This document shows positions 52,512 to 60,821 of a stretch of 64,000 nt of DNA, piece after piece (position 1 is the first letter of the stretch; every line of letters starts with the position of its first letter). The position numbers and the translations under genes are program-made. A model generated the notes under the pieces. It ran no database searches. It was not told the origin of the DNA and saw only the letters and a list, made by a program, of their open reading frames with translations. The DNA lies in assembly GCF_052113705.1 (NCBI RefSeq), contig NZ_JBGQOG010000019.1:1-64000 (forward strand). Reading direction: 5' to 3'. Origin of the DNA: JBGQOG01 sp052113705 (GTDB lineage: Bacteria > Pseudomonadota > Alphaproteobacteria > Rhodobacterales > Rhodobacteraceae).

Positions 52512-53227
52512 TGATGGCACGGAAAGAGGCGACGGTGATGCGCCCGGCGACGGATGGCCAGGGCAGGGCGCGCCTGTCAGCAGAGGCGGCGCGGCTGGCG
52601 CAGATCCTCGCCGCGGCGACGCCGCCGGAGAGCTGCGGCCCGGAGATCCCGGTGGCCCCGGCGCGGGGTGCCTGCAAAGTGCTGCGCCCGGTGGTGATGG
52701 TGCCGGGCGGCAAGAACGGCTGGAAAGCCGAGCCCGCAGGCTACAAGGGCCGCAACGCGGTGGCGGCGCTGGATGTGTTCGATGACATGGCGCGCAAGGC
52801 GGCGGCCAAGGGCCTGCCCGCACCGTTCACCCCCGCACAAGTGGCGGTGGCGCGCCGCTACCGCACGCTGGTCGAGCGGCATTCGGCGGGCGGGGTGCGT
52901 TGTTCCAGCCTCGAGGCGCAACGGGGCGGCTCGGGCAGGGGTGGCGAGTTCATGGATGCCTTCGTGGCCGAGGGCGATGAGATCCGCCGGATGCGGGCGC
53001 GGGTCGGCACCGGCGCGGCAATGCAGGTGCGGCGGATCCGGCCTTCGGCGCGGGGAGTGGCGTCGCGGGGGATCATCACCGATCTGGCGTTGCTGGATGC
53101 GGTGTGTTTGGAGGGGCTGACGCTGAGTGCGGTGTTGGAGCGGTATGGGTGGGCTGTGGATGGGAAGCACCGGGAGGCGTTGCGGGCGGCGTTGGGCAGG
53201 GCACTGGATCGGGTGGCCGGTCGGTAA
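52508..53227 (+). CDS. Phage hypothetical protein before the cargo block
   Basis: The 239-residue product starts at ATG 52508. Its central part (AQVAVARRYRTLVERHSAGG) and C-terminus (LALLDAVCLEGLTLSAVLERYGW) look helical and basic, possibly a DNA-binding protein. Its place just ahead of the late genes would suit a late-gene regulator, but no motif supports this. The reversed cargo genes begin only five bases after its stop. Confidence 0.5.
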   Translation: MMMARKEATVMRPATDGQGRARLSAEAARLAQILAAATPPESCGPEIPVAPARGACKVLRPVVMVPGGKNGWKAEPAGYKGRNAVAALDVFDDMARKAAAKGLPAPFTPAQVAVARRYRTLVERHSAGGVRCSSLEAQRGGSGRGGEFMDAFVAEGDEIRRMRARVGTGAAMQVRRIRPSARGVASRGIITDLALLDAVCLEGLTLSAVLERYGWAVDGKHREALRAALGRALDRVAGR

Positions 53228-53232
53228 ACTCC

Positions 53233-54165
53233 TTAAGCTGCTTCGTCATACCGCAACAGTCTTTCACCTATGGCAGGGACTGAATTCAATGTGAGCAAAC
53301 GAAGGTCTTCTTGGTCTGCTTGCATTTCAAGAGCTTGTAATGCTTCGCTTATATTCGCCTGCTGCTGGTCGGTCACTTGCGGATCGTCCATGCTCGGACG
53401 ATGAAGTATCATCTCGTGGGAACGCTTGAATGCTTCTTGTGTTTCTCTGTCGCGTTCGACTTTCAGATCCCACAGACGTCGCTTGATCAAGTGGATTGAG
53501 CTAGTTAGTGAACCTGCGCGAAGGGTGCCAAAATTCGCCACAAGCTTTGGCCCTGCAAAATCAATTACGACCTGATGGCTTGCACCTTTCTTCCTACGGG
53601 CACGGCCTTCCTGCAGGTCACGGCTGAAAAATCGGCTGTAACCCTCTCGTTGAGACCGAACATAATCACATACCAGAAAGGGTAAGCGGTCGCTTATGCT
53701 CGAGGCCTCAGAGGCAACCATTAAGTCCGGCTCTGGCGCCAATACCAACGCATCTTGTCCAAGCGTTGCGTCATAAAGCGAGGAAAGAGCCGCCATCCAG
53801 CTCGAAGCCATCTGTTCTAGGCTGAAACCTTCGGCTTCACGACATTCGCCTATAACTACGCCTGAAACTGCTGACTCTGGTTGGAGGATAGCATCGCGTG
53901 AGCGCTGTGCTAGGTCATGTTGCAGGCACTTTCCCGCGATCTGCACGGCAGTCACAGCAGCAGCGGCACTCTCACCATAGAGGCAATTCAGGCGACTTAG
54001 GACATTCGCCAGCTCGAGATGAAAGCCGTCACTGTTTACTGCCACAACGCCCACGACAAGGCGCTCATAGGAGCCAGCGATGGGTTCAAGAAGAACGGGC
54101 GCCCACAGGGCTCGCACGCCGCGATCAATTGTCGGAAATTCACTATGGTCCATCAGTGAAATCAT
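53233..54165 (-). CDS. Unknown partner protein of the HipA-like kinase
   Basis: The 310-residue product starts at ATG 54165, overlapping the kinase stop by 4 bp (ATGA), so it is made together with the kinase. The N-terminal half contains APVLLEPIAGSYERLVVGVVA, which distantly recalls DUF3037, a family often found beside HipA-like kinases; this is a weak resemblance. A charged RRKKGASHQ loop and a helical C-terminus follow. GC content and codon use are clearly lower than in the flanking phage genes, pointing to separate acquisition. Antitoxin, kinase substrate or regulatory subunit are all open. Confidence 0.6.
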   Translation of the reverse strand: MISLMDHSEFPTIDRGVRALWAPVLLEPIAGSYERLVVGVVAVNSDGFHLELANVLSRLNCLYGESAAAAVTAVQIAGKCLQHDLAQRSRDAILQPESAVSGVVIGECREAEGFSLEQMASSWMAALSSLYDATLGQDALVLAPEPDLMVASEASSISDRLPFLVCDYVRSQREGYSRFFSRDLQEGRARRKKGASHQVVIDFAGPKLVANFGTLRAGSLTSSIHLIKRRLWDLKVERDRETQEAFKRSHEMILHRPSMDDPQVTDQQQANISEALQALEMQADQEDLRLLTLNSVPAIGERLLRYDEAA

Positions 54166-54959
54166 ACCAACACCGGGATGCCGAGGGCTATGCTTGTCTG
54201 CCGAGAAATTTGTGCAGTACGGGCTTCCAGAAATGCCTTCAAGGCGCTGATACACTCTACCGGTAAAAGTTGTGTTATGCGACTGGATTCCGAGGGCTCT
54301 GTGGCACTGAAACCGCGTAGCGCCGTCTCGAAGGCTGTGGCTTCTGCCTTTCGCTCGCGCTTCTGAACGGAGGATAGAAATGGTGTCATCCATTCGGAGA
54401 GTCGATTTACGAAATCGCTTGCTGGGTTGAGGTCTTCGGGCCGCCACGCTGGACCACTGAAGCAGTGACCATGGTCAATGAGCCAGGTATCACCCGGGTT
54501 TCCGAACAGAAAATTTCCTGGGTGCCGATCTATATTGGCAATCCAAGCATCAAACGCATAGAGGCGTCCTAAATCGGACCACTCAGCTATTTCATTCAAG
54601 AGTGCCAATTGTCCCGCAGGGTTGGAGCTCTTGAGCCGAAATGTAACATTCGGGACCTTCACGTCCGCACTTACGAAAACGAGCCGAGATCCGTCCTCAA
54701 ACGATGGCGCTTTACTTGCTGGCATCACCTCGGGGCGGGCGAGGCCAAGAAAGCAGTCTGGAACTGGTAGCCCGACGAGTCGCGCAAGGCAAAACGCGAG
54801 AAGCTCGTTGCAGAGTTGGGGTAACTCAAGGTCTTTGATGATCGCCTGGCGAATTTTCCTATCGTTCAAGAGCACCTGTCCACGATAGGTGTCGTTGACA
54901 TTCCCGACATTAAATCCTGTCGCACCCAGCAAAACTGTCGCAGTTTCAATCGCGGCCAT
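54162..54959 (-). CDS. HipA-like kinase
   Basis: The 265-residue product has the core of HipA/CtkA-type protein kinases: a lysine in RQAIIKDLELPQLCNELLA (Lys42), the catalytic loop FDAWIANIDRHPGNFLF (Asp144) and the metal-binding loop DTWLIDHGHCF (Asp162). The usual HipA N-terminal domain and a HipB-type HTH partner are absent. HipA proteins phosphorylate host targets such as aminoacyl-tRNA synthetases and cause growth arrest. The gene is GC-poor, points against the phage genes and overlaps its partner, all typical of a transferred defence or toxin cassette. A ribosome-binding GAGG stands before the ATG. Confidence 0.75.
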   Translation of the reverse strand: MAAIETATVLLGATGFNVGNVNDTYRGQVLLNDRKIRQAIIKDLELPQLCNELLAFCLARLVGLPVPDCFLGLARPEVMPASKAPSFEDGSRLVFVSADVKVPNVTFRLKSSNPAGQLALLNEIAEWSDLGRLYAFDAWIANIDRHPGNFLFGNPGDTWLIDHGHCFSGPAWRPEDLNPASDFVNRLSEWMTPFLSSVQKRERKAEATAFETALRGFSATEPSESSRITQLLPVECISALKAFLEARTAQISRQTSIALGIPVLV

Positions 54960-55059
54960 ACAACCTCAGCAAAGTAGGATAATTTTGAAATCACTCGATA
55001 CGTGTCAGCTAAGCTGCGAAATTGGCAGATGGCAACTAAAACCCTTCGTTGGCATTGAC

Positions 55060-55180
55060 GTGCGGAAGCTGAGCGGCGTAGCGGGCTGCAGAGAGCTGAC
55101 CGAACTGGGCGCGGGATATTGCGCGGAACATCAAGAAGTGCGGGACACGCGGGTCACATTTCGTGAGGCGGTGAGATCAA
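55060..55180 (+). pseudogene. Truncated duplicate of the phage HNH gene start
   Basis: About 40 codons (VRKLSGVAGCRELTELGAGY, then CAEHQEVRDTRVTFREAV) match residues 1-40 of the intact HNH protein encoded at 55970 (MRKLCGAPGCDELAEPGAGY, then CAEHQEERDARVRSRKAA). The duplicate loses the match after about 120 bases and has no HNH core. GTG stands where the intact gene has ATG. It lies right behind the HipA-like gene, so it marks a boundary of the cargo block. The rest of 54960-55225 holds nothing recognisable. Confidence 0.8.
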
Positions 55181-55225
55181 GCGCGTTTGGCTCGACCCCG
55201 GTTGGTGGGGCCGAGCCGGAGATGG

Positions 55226-55771
55226 TCAGATCGCGCTGGCGAACTGCGGATTGGTCACGATGGCATTGATGAATGCCGCCGCAGCTTTGTTGAAGGCAAT
55301 CGCCGCATTCGGGCAGGCCGAGGCTGCGGAGAAGCTTGTCTTGTAGTCGAAGCGCGACTGCACTTGGAAACCGCCAGGCATCTTCGGCGATTGCACGGTA
55401 CCGGCGAGCAGCCAGTAGCCTTCCATCGAGCTTACTTGCAGGTTGGTCAGCGTGATCGTCAGCGGCGTCCCGTTGGCGGCATATACGCCCCCGGCGAGAA
55501 GCTCTGCCGTCATCGCATCCTTCAGCGCCGCAACGGTCGATTGACCGCCGCCGATATCCAGCGGCCCCATCAGGCGGCAGGTCGGGTTGAGGTTCACATT
55601 GGAGTCTGCCGTCACCGAGGCAACGATGACGTGTTTGCCGCGCGCGGCGAGCGGCTGCAGCGCAACCGTATTCTGCGGGCTGGTTTGGTAGCTCGGGGCA
55701 ACGGAACTGTCGCAGGCCGCGAGTGCGAATAGCGGGATCGAAAGGGTGAGAACTTTTGCGAGTACGCGCAT
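55226..55771 (-). CDS. Lipoprotein encoded in the prophage cargo block
   Basis: The 181-residue product starts at ATG 55771 with a lipoprotein signal (MRVLAKVLTLSIPLFALAAC; lipobox LAAC, Cys about residue 20). The mature part is a small soluble domain, with NTVALQPLAARGKHVIVASV and a regular pattern of strands, likely periplasmic, without a recognised family. Two further cysteines may pair. It is transcribed against the late genes, in the gap between the broken and intact HNH genes. Surface change or superinfection exclusion are known roles for such genes in other phages, but are not shown here. Confidence 0.7.
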   Translation of the reverse strand: MRVLAKVLTLSIPLFALAACDSSVAPSYQTSPQNTVALQPLAARGKHVIVASVTADSNVNLNPTCRLMGPLDIGGGQSTVAALKDAMTAELLAGGVYAANGTPLTITLTNLQVSSMEGYWLLAGTVQSPKMPGGFQVQSRFDYKTSFSAASACPNAAIAFNKAAAAFINAIVTNPQFASAI

Positions 55772-55969
55772 GTAAACCTCTTGGTACAAAAAAATGCACG
55801 TGTGCAATATCATGATTGGCCGGGCCGACAACGTTGAACCTTCCTGAATCCACGGTAAAATTTCCCCCCTTGACGCTTATCCCCATCGCTGGCATCTCTG
55901 TTGACATCATCCACAACTCCGCCCGCAGGTCGCCTGACCGTGCGGGCGTTGTCATATCCGGGGGCTGGC

Positions 55970-56386
55970 ATGCGGAAGCTGTGCGGCGCGCCGGGCTGTG
56001 ATGAGCTCGCCGAGCCGGGCGCGGGCTATTGTGCGGAACATCAGGAAGAACGGGATGCGCGGGTCAGATCGCGCAAGGCGGCAGCCAAGGGCTCGGCGGT
56101 GGCGCGGGCCGGTGCGGCTTTCTATGCCACGGCGCGCTGGCGGCATGCCCGGCGCAGGTTCCTGATGGCGCATCCGCTCTGTGTCGATTGCGCGGGGCTG
56201 GGGCTTGTCGTGGCGGCGCAGGACGTTGATCACATCCGGCCGCATCGGGGCGATGCAAGGCTGATGTGGGATGCGGCGAACTGGCAGGCGCTTTGCAAAA
56301 GCTGCCACAGCCGCAAGACGGCGCGCGAGGTTTTCGCCGCCGCACCCCCGGGGGGTATCCGGAAATCGAGGGGTCGCGCCGGGTAA
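55970..56386 (+). CDS. Phage HNH endonuclease
   Basis: The 138-residue product has an N-terminal zinc-knuckle-like cluster (Cys5, Cys10, Cys21, His24) and an HNH core: PLCVDCAGLGL, the DH pair in QDVDHIRPHRGD, an Asn in DAANWQALCKSCHSRKT with the second CxxC. HNH nucleases next to TerS-TerL-portal genes take part in genome packaging of HK97-type phages such as HK97 gp74. ATG at 55970 is used; the upstream ATG at 55901 would add an unlike leader. Confidence 0.88.
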   Translation: MRKLCGAPGCDELAEPGAGYCAEHQEERDARVRSRKAAAKGSAVARAGAAFYATARWRHARRRFLMAHPLCVDCAGLGLVVAAQDVDHIRPHRGDARLMWDAANWQALCKSCHSRKTAREVFAAAPPGGIRKSRGRAG

Positions 56387-56457
56387 CCGTCCTCCGCTCC
56401 TTTGTTTTCGCGCGCGGGGAATTGGAGAAAAAAGCCCACTTGGGAAAGGAGTTAGCC

Positions 56458-56895
56458 ATGAAAGGTGCCAAGCCAAAGGTCAGCAATGTGGTGCCGATGC
56501 GCGGCGATGCCCTGGGCCATGTGCCCGAGGCGCCGGAGTGGATGAGCCATGAGGGGCGCGAGGTCTGGGAGCGCCTGGCGCCGATCATGGTCGCCAAGAA
56601 ACGGCTCGAGCCGCATTTTGAGGATACCTTTGCCGCCTATTGTGAATCGGTCGCGGCCTTCATTCGCTGCACCGGCGATGTGGCGATCATGGGCAGCTAT
56701 TATTCGGTGAAGACCCGCAACGGCGAGCAGGAGAAACACCGCGCCGCCTTCACCCAGCAACAGGCGGCGCTCAGCAATATGCAGCGGCTTTCCAGCCTTT
56801 TTGGCATGTCGCCGGTGGATGAGGCACGGGTGAAAACCGGAGGCCAGGGCGATCTCTTTGACGAGATCCTGGCGAAGCTCGATGGAGGCCATTGA
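56458..56895 (+). CDS. terS: Terminase small subunit (P27 family)
   Basis: The 145-residue product follows AAAGGAG. The sequence VPEAPEWMSHEGREVWERLAP and MVAKKRLEPHFEDTFAAYCESVA fits the P27-type small terminase, which recognises phage DNA and loads TerL. Its stop overlaps the TerL start by 14 bases. Spacing and order are standard. Confidence 0.88.
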   Translation: MKGAKPKVSNVVPMRGDALGHVPEAPEWMSHEGREVWERLAPIMVAKKRLEPHFEDTFAAYCESVAAFIRCTGDVAIMGSYYSVKTRNGEQEKHRAAFTQQQAALSNMQRLSSLFGMSPVDEARVKTGGQGDLFDEILAKLDGGH

Positions 56896-58540
56896 TCACC
56901 CGGTCTCGCGCTATGCATTGGATGTGGTCGAGGGGCGCGAGATCGCGGGCGAGCTGGTGCGGCTGGCCTGCCTGCGGCATCTGACGGATCTGGAAACCGG
57001 CCGCGACCGCGGGCTTTACTTCGACTGCAAGGCGGCGAGCCGGGTCTTGAACTTCGCCGAGCTGATCCAGCACACGACCGGGCCGCTGGCGGGGAAACCG
57101 CTCAGCCTGCAGCCGTGGCAGGCGTTCCGGCATGGCTCGGTCTTTGGCTGGAAACAGGAGGGCGGGCTGCGGCGGTTCCGGGCGACCTATCATCAGGTGG
57201 CGAAGAAGAACGGCAAGACCACCGACACGGCGGTGCCGATGCTCTATTCGACGCTGTTCGACGGCGAGGCGGCACCGCAGGGCTATTGCGCGGCGACCAC
57301 CCGCGACCAGGCGGGGCTTTTGTTCCGCGAGCTGAAGCGGATGATCCGCGCCTCGCCCTCGCTCTCGGCGCTGATGAAGGTCTGGCGCGGCTCGATTGAG
57401 GTCGCCAAAACCGAGGGCGTGATCTCCTGTCTCAGCCGCGACGGCAACAGCTCGGACGGGATCAACCCGCATTTTGCGGCCCGCGATGAGGTGCACCGCT
57501 GGACGGATCGCGAGCTGGCCGAGGTTCTGGTCAATTCGATGATCGCCCGGGCGCAGCCGATTGATTGGGCGATCACCACCGCCGGGGCCGATATGGCCTC
57601 GATCTGCGGCGAGCTCAGGGAATATTCCGAGGGGGTGGTGCGGGGCTCGGTGAAGGATGACAGCTTCTTTGGCTATGTCGCCGAGCCGCCGCAGGATTGC
57701 GATGTGGCCGATCCGCGTTTCTGGAAGATGGCCAACCCGAACCTCGGGGTCTCGGTGCCGCAAAAGCGGTTTGGCGAGATGTACCAGGAAGCGACGGTGA
57801 TCACCGGCAAGATGCCGAACTTCCGGCGTCTGCACATGAACCTCTGGACGGAAGGGGCGCAGGGCTGGATCTCGCGCGATGTCTGGGATGAGGGGGCGGG
57901 GGCGTTTGATCCCCGGTCGCTCTACGGGCTGCCCGCCTGGGTGGGGCTGGACCTCTCGAAAACCACCGACCTCACCGCGATCTCGGTGGCGGTGCCGAAG
58001 GACGGGCTTTTGTTCCTGGTGAATTACTCCTTCATCCCGGAAGGGCCGAAAGGGTTCATCCAGCGGGCGCAGAAGGAAAAGCGCGAATATGTCGGCTGGC
58101 GCGATGAGGGCTGGCTCGAGGTGCATAAGGGCGGGGTGATCGATGACGATCAGATCATCGAGCGGCTGGAGATGATCCGGGCCAAGTTCGATCTGCGCGA
58201 ATTGGCCTATGACCGCTGGGGCATGAAATACATGGCCAAGGAGCTGAACCGCCGGAAGTTCCCGATGGTGGAACATGGTCAGGGCTATGCCTCGATGTCC
58301 TCGCCGATGAAGCGCTTTGAGGAAGCGGTGGCCAAAAAGCGGCTGCGGCATGCGGGCAATCCGGTGCTCGCCTGGGCGGTGGGCAATGTCCACCGCGACG
58401 AGGATGCGGCGGAGAACATCAAGCCGAACAAATACAAATCCCGCGGCCGGATTGACCCGGCGGTGGCGGCAATCATGGCGCTGGGGCGGGCGGAAGCCGC
58501 CGAAGGCAAGCGCCGCAAGAGGGAGTTTGAAACGGCATGA
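56882..58540 (+). CDS. terL: Terminase large subunit
   Basis: The 552-residue product has an ATPase domain with an N-terminal Walker A variant VAKKNGKTT (residues 106-114) and Walker B-type DE (Asp202-Glu203 in AARDEVHRW), and a RNase H-like nuclease domain with Asp357 and Asp363 (VGLDLSKTTDLTAIS) and LAYDRWGM. It cuts and pumps phage DNA into procapsids. The ATG at 56882 is the one overlapping terS; it begins MEAIDHPVSRYALDV. Confidence 0.95.
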   Translation: MEAIDHPVSRYALDVVEGREIAGELVRLACLRHLTDLETGRDRGLYFDCKAASRVLNFAELIQHTTGPLAGKPLSLQPWQAFRHGSVFGWKQEGGLRRFRATYHQVAKKNGKTTDTAVPMLYSTLFDGEAAPQGYCAATTRDQAGLLFRELKRMIRASPSLSALMKVWRGSIEVAKTEGVISCLSRDGNSSDGINPHFAARDEVHRWTDRELAEVLVNSMIARAQPIDWAITTAGADMASICGELREYSEGVVRGSVKDDSFFGYVAEPPQDCDVADPRFWKMANPNLGVSVPQKRFGEMYQEATVITGKMPNFRRLHMNLWTEGAQGWISRDVWDEGAGAFDPRSLYGLPAWVGLDLSKTTDLTAISVAVPKDGLLFLVNYSFIPEGPKGFIQRAQKEKREYVGWRDEGWLEVHKGGVIDDDQIIERLEMIRAKFDLRELAYDRWGMKYMAKELNRRKFPMVEHGQGYASMSSPMKRFEEAVAKKRLRHAGNPVLAWAVGNVHRDEDAAENIKPNKYKSRGRIDPAVAAIMALGRAEAAEGKRRKREFETA

Positions 58541-59835
58541 GTCTGATCAGTCGTATCTTTGGGGGCAGGGTGTCTGCGGCACCAGCGGCCCCGGCCGCGC
58601 GCATCGAGCCGGTGATCTCCGGCGTGGTGCCCGAGCCAATGGCCAGCACGGGTGAGCCGTCGGGCACCTCGGTCCCGGCCGCTTGGATGCAGGAGGCGGG
58701 CTTTGCCTCTGTGCCTTCCGTCGCGCGGCTGCCGCGCGTCTCGGCGGTGCTGGCGCAGCGGCATGCGACGATCTACGCCTGCTGCAATGTCATCGCCGGG
58801 GATCTGGCGAAGGTGCCGCTGAAGCTTTACCAGCGGCGCGGCGGGCTGGAGGAACGGGTGCGCGATCACCCGGCGGCCTATCTCCTGAATGTCGAGGCAG
58901 CCCCCGGCGTCGCAGCCTCGGTGCTGCGCTTCGCCCTGGGCTATGCCTTTACCCTGCGCGGCAACGCCTTCGCCTATGCGCCGCGGGATGGCGCGGGCGA
59001 GTTGGAACTCCTCGATCTGATCCGCCAGGACGGCTGCACGGTTTTGCGGGCAGGCCGGGCGCGGTTCTATGATTTTGAGGATGGCGAGGGGGTGCGGCGG
59101 CGCGCGCCGGGGCGGGCGATGGTGCATCTGCGCTATATGGCCGAGGATGGCTGGAACGGCCGCTCGCCGCTGGAAGTCGCCTCGGAATCGGTGGGCCTCG
59201 CGCTGGCGGGCCAAGAGGCTGCAGCGCGCACGGCATCGGGCGGCACCACGCGCGCGGTGATCAAGGTCGAGGACGCTTTCGAGGATGATGAGGCCTACCG
59301 GCGCAACGCCCGCCGAATCTCGGCGGCGATCCGTAATCCCGAGGTGGAGGGCTTTCCGATCATTGGTGCTGCGGATGATATTAAAACGCTGGATCTCTCG
59401 GCAGCGGATCAGGAACTCTTGGCCAGCCGCAAGTTTGACCGCGAGCAGCTGGCCGCGATCTACCGGGTGCCGCCCGCCAAATTGCAGATGATGGAATATG
59501 GCGTGAAGGCCAATGGCGAGCAGCAGGCCATCGATTATCTGACCGATTGCCTGCTGCATTGGGCGGGGCTTTTTGAGGATCAGCTGGCGCTGACGGTGCT
59601 GACGGAGGCCGAGCGGCGGGCGGGGTTCTTTCTGCGCCACGACTTCGGCGCGCTCCTGCGCCCCACGACCAAGGAACGCTATGAGGCGCTGAACAAGGCG
59701 GTGGGCGGGCCGTTCATGACGCCGAACGAGGCGCGGGGCATCGACGGGCGCAGCCCGGTGCCGGATGGCGACACGCTGAACCCGGCCCCGAACATGACGC
59801 GCACGGATCAAGGAAAACCGGAGGAAAAGCAATGA
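58537..59835 (+). CDS. Portal protein (HK97 family)
   Basis: The 432-residue product is an HK97-type portal: YACCNVIAGDLAKVPLKLYQ, the wing region with GRSPLEVASESVGLALAGQE, and YRVPPAKLQMMEYGVKANGEQ, with the closing segment TPNEARGIDGRSPVPDGD. Twelve copies form the DNA entry ring. The start overlaps the TerL stop by 4 bp. Confidence 0.95.
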   Translation: MSLISRIFGGRVSAAPAAPAARIEPVISGVVPEPMASTGEPSGTSVPAAWMQEAGFASVPSVARLPRVSAVLAQRHATIYACCNVIAGDLAKVPLKLYQRRGGLEERVRDHPAAYLLNVEAAPGVAASVLRFALGYAFTLRGNAFAYAPRDGAGELELLDLIRQDGCTVLRAGRARFYDFEDGEGVRRRAPGRAMVHLRYMAEDGWNGRSPLEVASESVGLALAGQEAAARTASGGTTRAVIKVEDAFEDDEAYRRNARRISAAIRNPEVEGFPIIGAADDIKTLDLSAADQELLASRKFDREQLAAIYRVPPAKLQMMEYGVKANGEQQAIDYLTDCLLHWAGLFEDQLALTVLTEAERRAGFFLRHDFGALLRPTTKERYEALNKAVGGPFMTPNEARGIDGRSPVPDGDTLNPAPNMTRTDQGKPEEKQ

Positions 59836-60731
59836 AAAGCACAGTTGCGGGCCTCCTGCAGCCGCAAGCGGTGATGGCGCTTTGCGACAGCCTTGCGGGG
59901 CCGTTGCTGGCACAGCCGGTGCCGTCAGATCCTGCGGCGCTGGCGGGTGGGGCCGAGCGCTATGCCGTTGCGCGGGGTGTGGCGGTGGTGCCGGTGCGGG
60001 GCATTCTCTCGGCCAACAGCGGCTTTGCCGATTGGTTCGGTTGGGCCACCTATCACGGGCTGGCCGAGACCTGCGCGCAGATCGCGGCGGCGGAGGATGT
60101 GGCGGCGGTGGTCTTGGAGCTCGACAGCCCCGGTGGCTATGTCACCGGCATTCAGGCGGCGGCGGAGGCGATTGCCACCCTCGCCACCCTGAAACCCGTC
60201 ACCGCGCTGATCAACCCGCTGGCGGCTTCGGCGGCCTATTGGCTGGCCTGTCAGGCGAGCGAGGTGGTGATGACGCCGGGGGCCTCGGCGGGATCGATTG
60301 GCACCGCGCTGATGACCGGCTCTTATGTGCAGCCCGGCGGTAACGGCATGCAGATGGTGGAGATGGCCTCAAGCCATGCCCGGGCCAAGCGCCCGGATGC
60401 GACCAGCGAGGCGGGCCGGGCCGAGCTGCAGCGCAGTCTTGATGTGGCGGAGGCCGATTTCCATGCGGCGGTGGCCTCGGGGCGCGGGATCGCGGTGGCG
60501 GATCTCCTGGCGGCGCTCAGCGTGACGGAGGATCCGCGCGACGGTGGCGCGGTGTTCGGCCCGGCGGAGGCGGTGGCGCGGGGCCTTGCCGACCGGATCG
60601 AGACCCGCGCCGCCTGTTATGACCGGATCTTTGCTGCGCATGCGCCGCAGGTCCGCAACCCTTCCCGCGCGAGCTTGGGCGGTGGCTATGCCGCCCGGGC
60701 TGCGGCGGCGCAGGCTTTGGCCTCTCTCTGA
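59832..60731 (+). CDS. Head maturation protease, S49 (SppA-like)
   Basis: The 299-residue product has a ClpP/crotonase-fold S49 peptidase core: VLELDSPGGYVTGIQAAAEA, the nucleophile segment NPLAASAAYWLACQ (Ser133) and MTPGASAGSIGTALM. Phage members such as lambda protein C cut scaffold and capsid delta domains. It overlaps the portal gene by 4 bp and stands directly before the capsid gene. Gene transfer agents of this family use an unrelated U35-type protease in this place, so the module is a true phage and not the GTA. Confidence 0.9.
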   Translation: MKSTVAGLLQPQAVMALCDSLAGPLLAQPVPSDPAALAGGAERYAVARGVAVVPVRGILSANSGFADWFGWATYHGLAETCAQIAAAEDVAAVVLELDSPGGYVTGIQAAAEAIATLATLKPVTALINPLAASAAYWLACQASEVVMTPGASAGSIGTALMTGSYVQPGGNGMQMVEMASSHARAKRPDATSEAGRAELQRSLDVAEADFHAAVASGRGIAVADLLAALSVTEDPRDGGAVFGPAEAVARGLADRIETRAACYDRIFAAHAPQVRNPSRASLGGGYAARAAAAQALASL

Positions 60732-60821
60732 CATTCCGCGCTTGCGGTGACAGACAACCCTGCCGGGTCGGCGGGGTCTTTCGGCTGCGCATGTGCGGCC
60801 GCTTTTTGCAAAGGAAACAGG

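Noticed and set aside
55784..55799. Fifth copy of the phage operator before the lipoprotein gene
   Set aside because: GTACA is followed by a six-base instead of seven-base spacer and TGCAC, so it is too far from the GTACA-N7-TGTAC pattern.
55870..55906. Phage late promoter with TTGACG or TTGACA
   Set aside because: Both -35-like hexamers lack a recognisable -10 at 16-18 bases.
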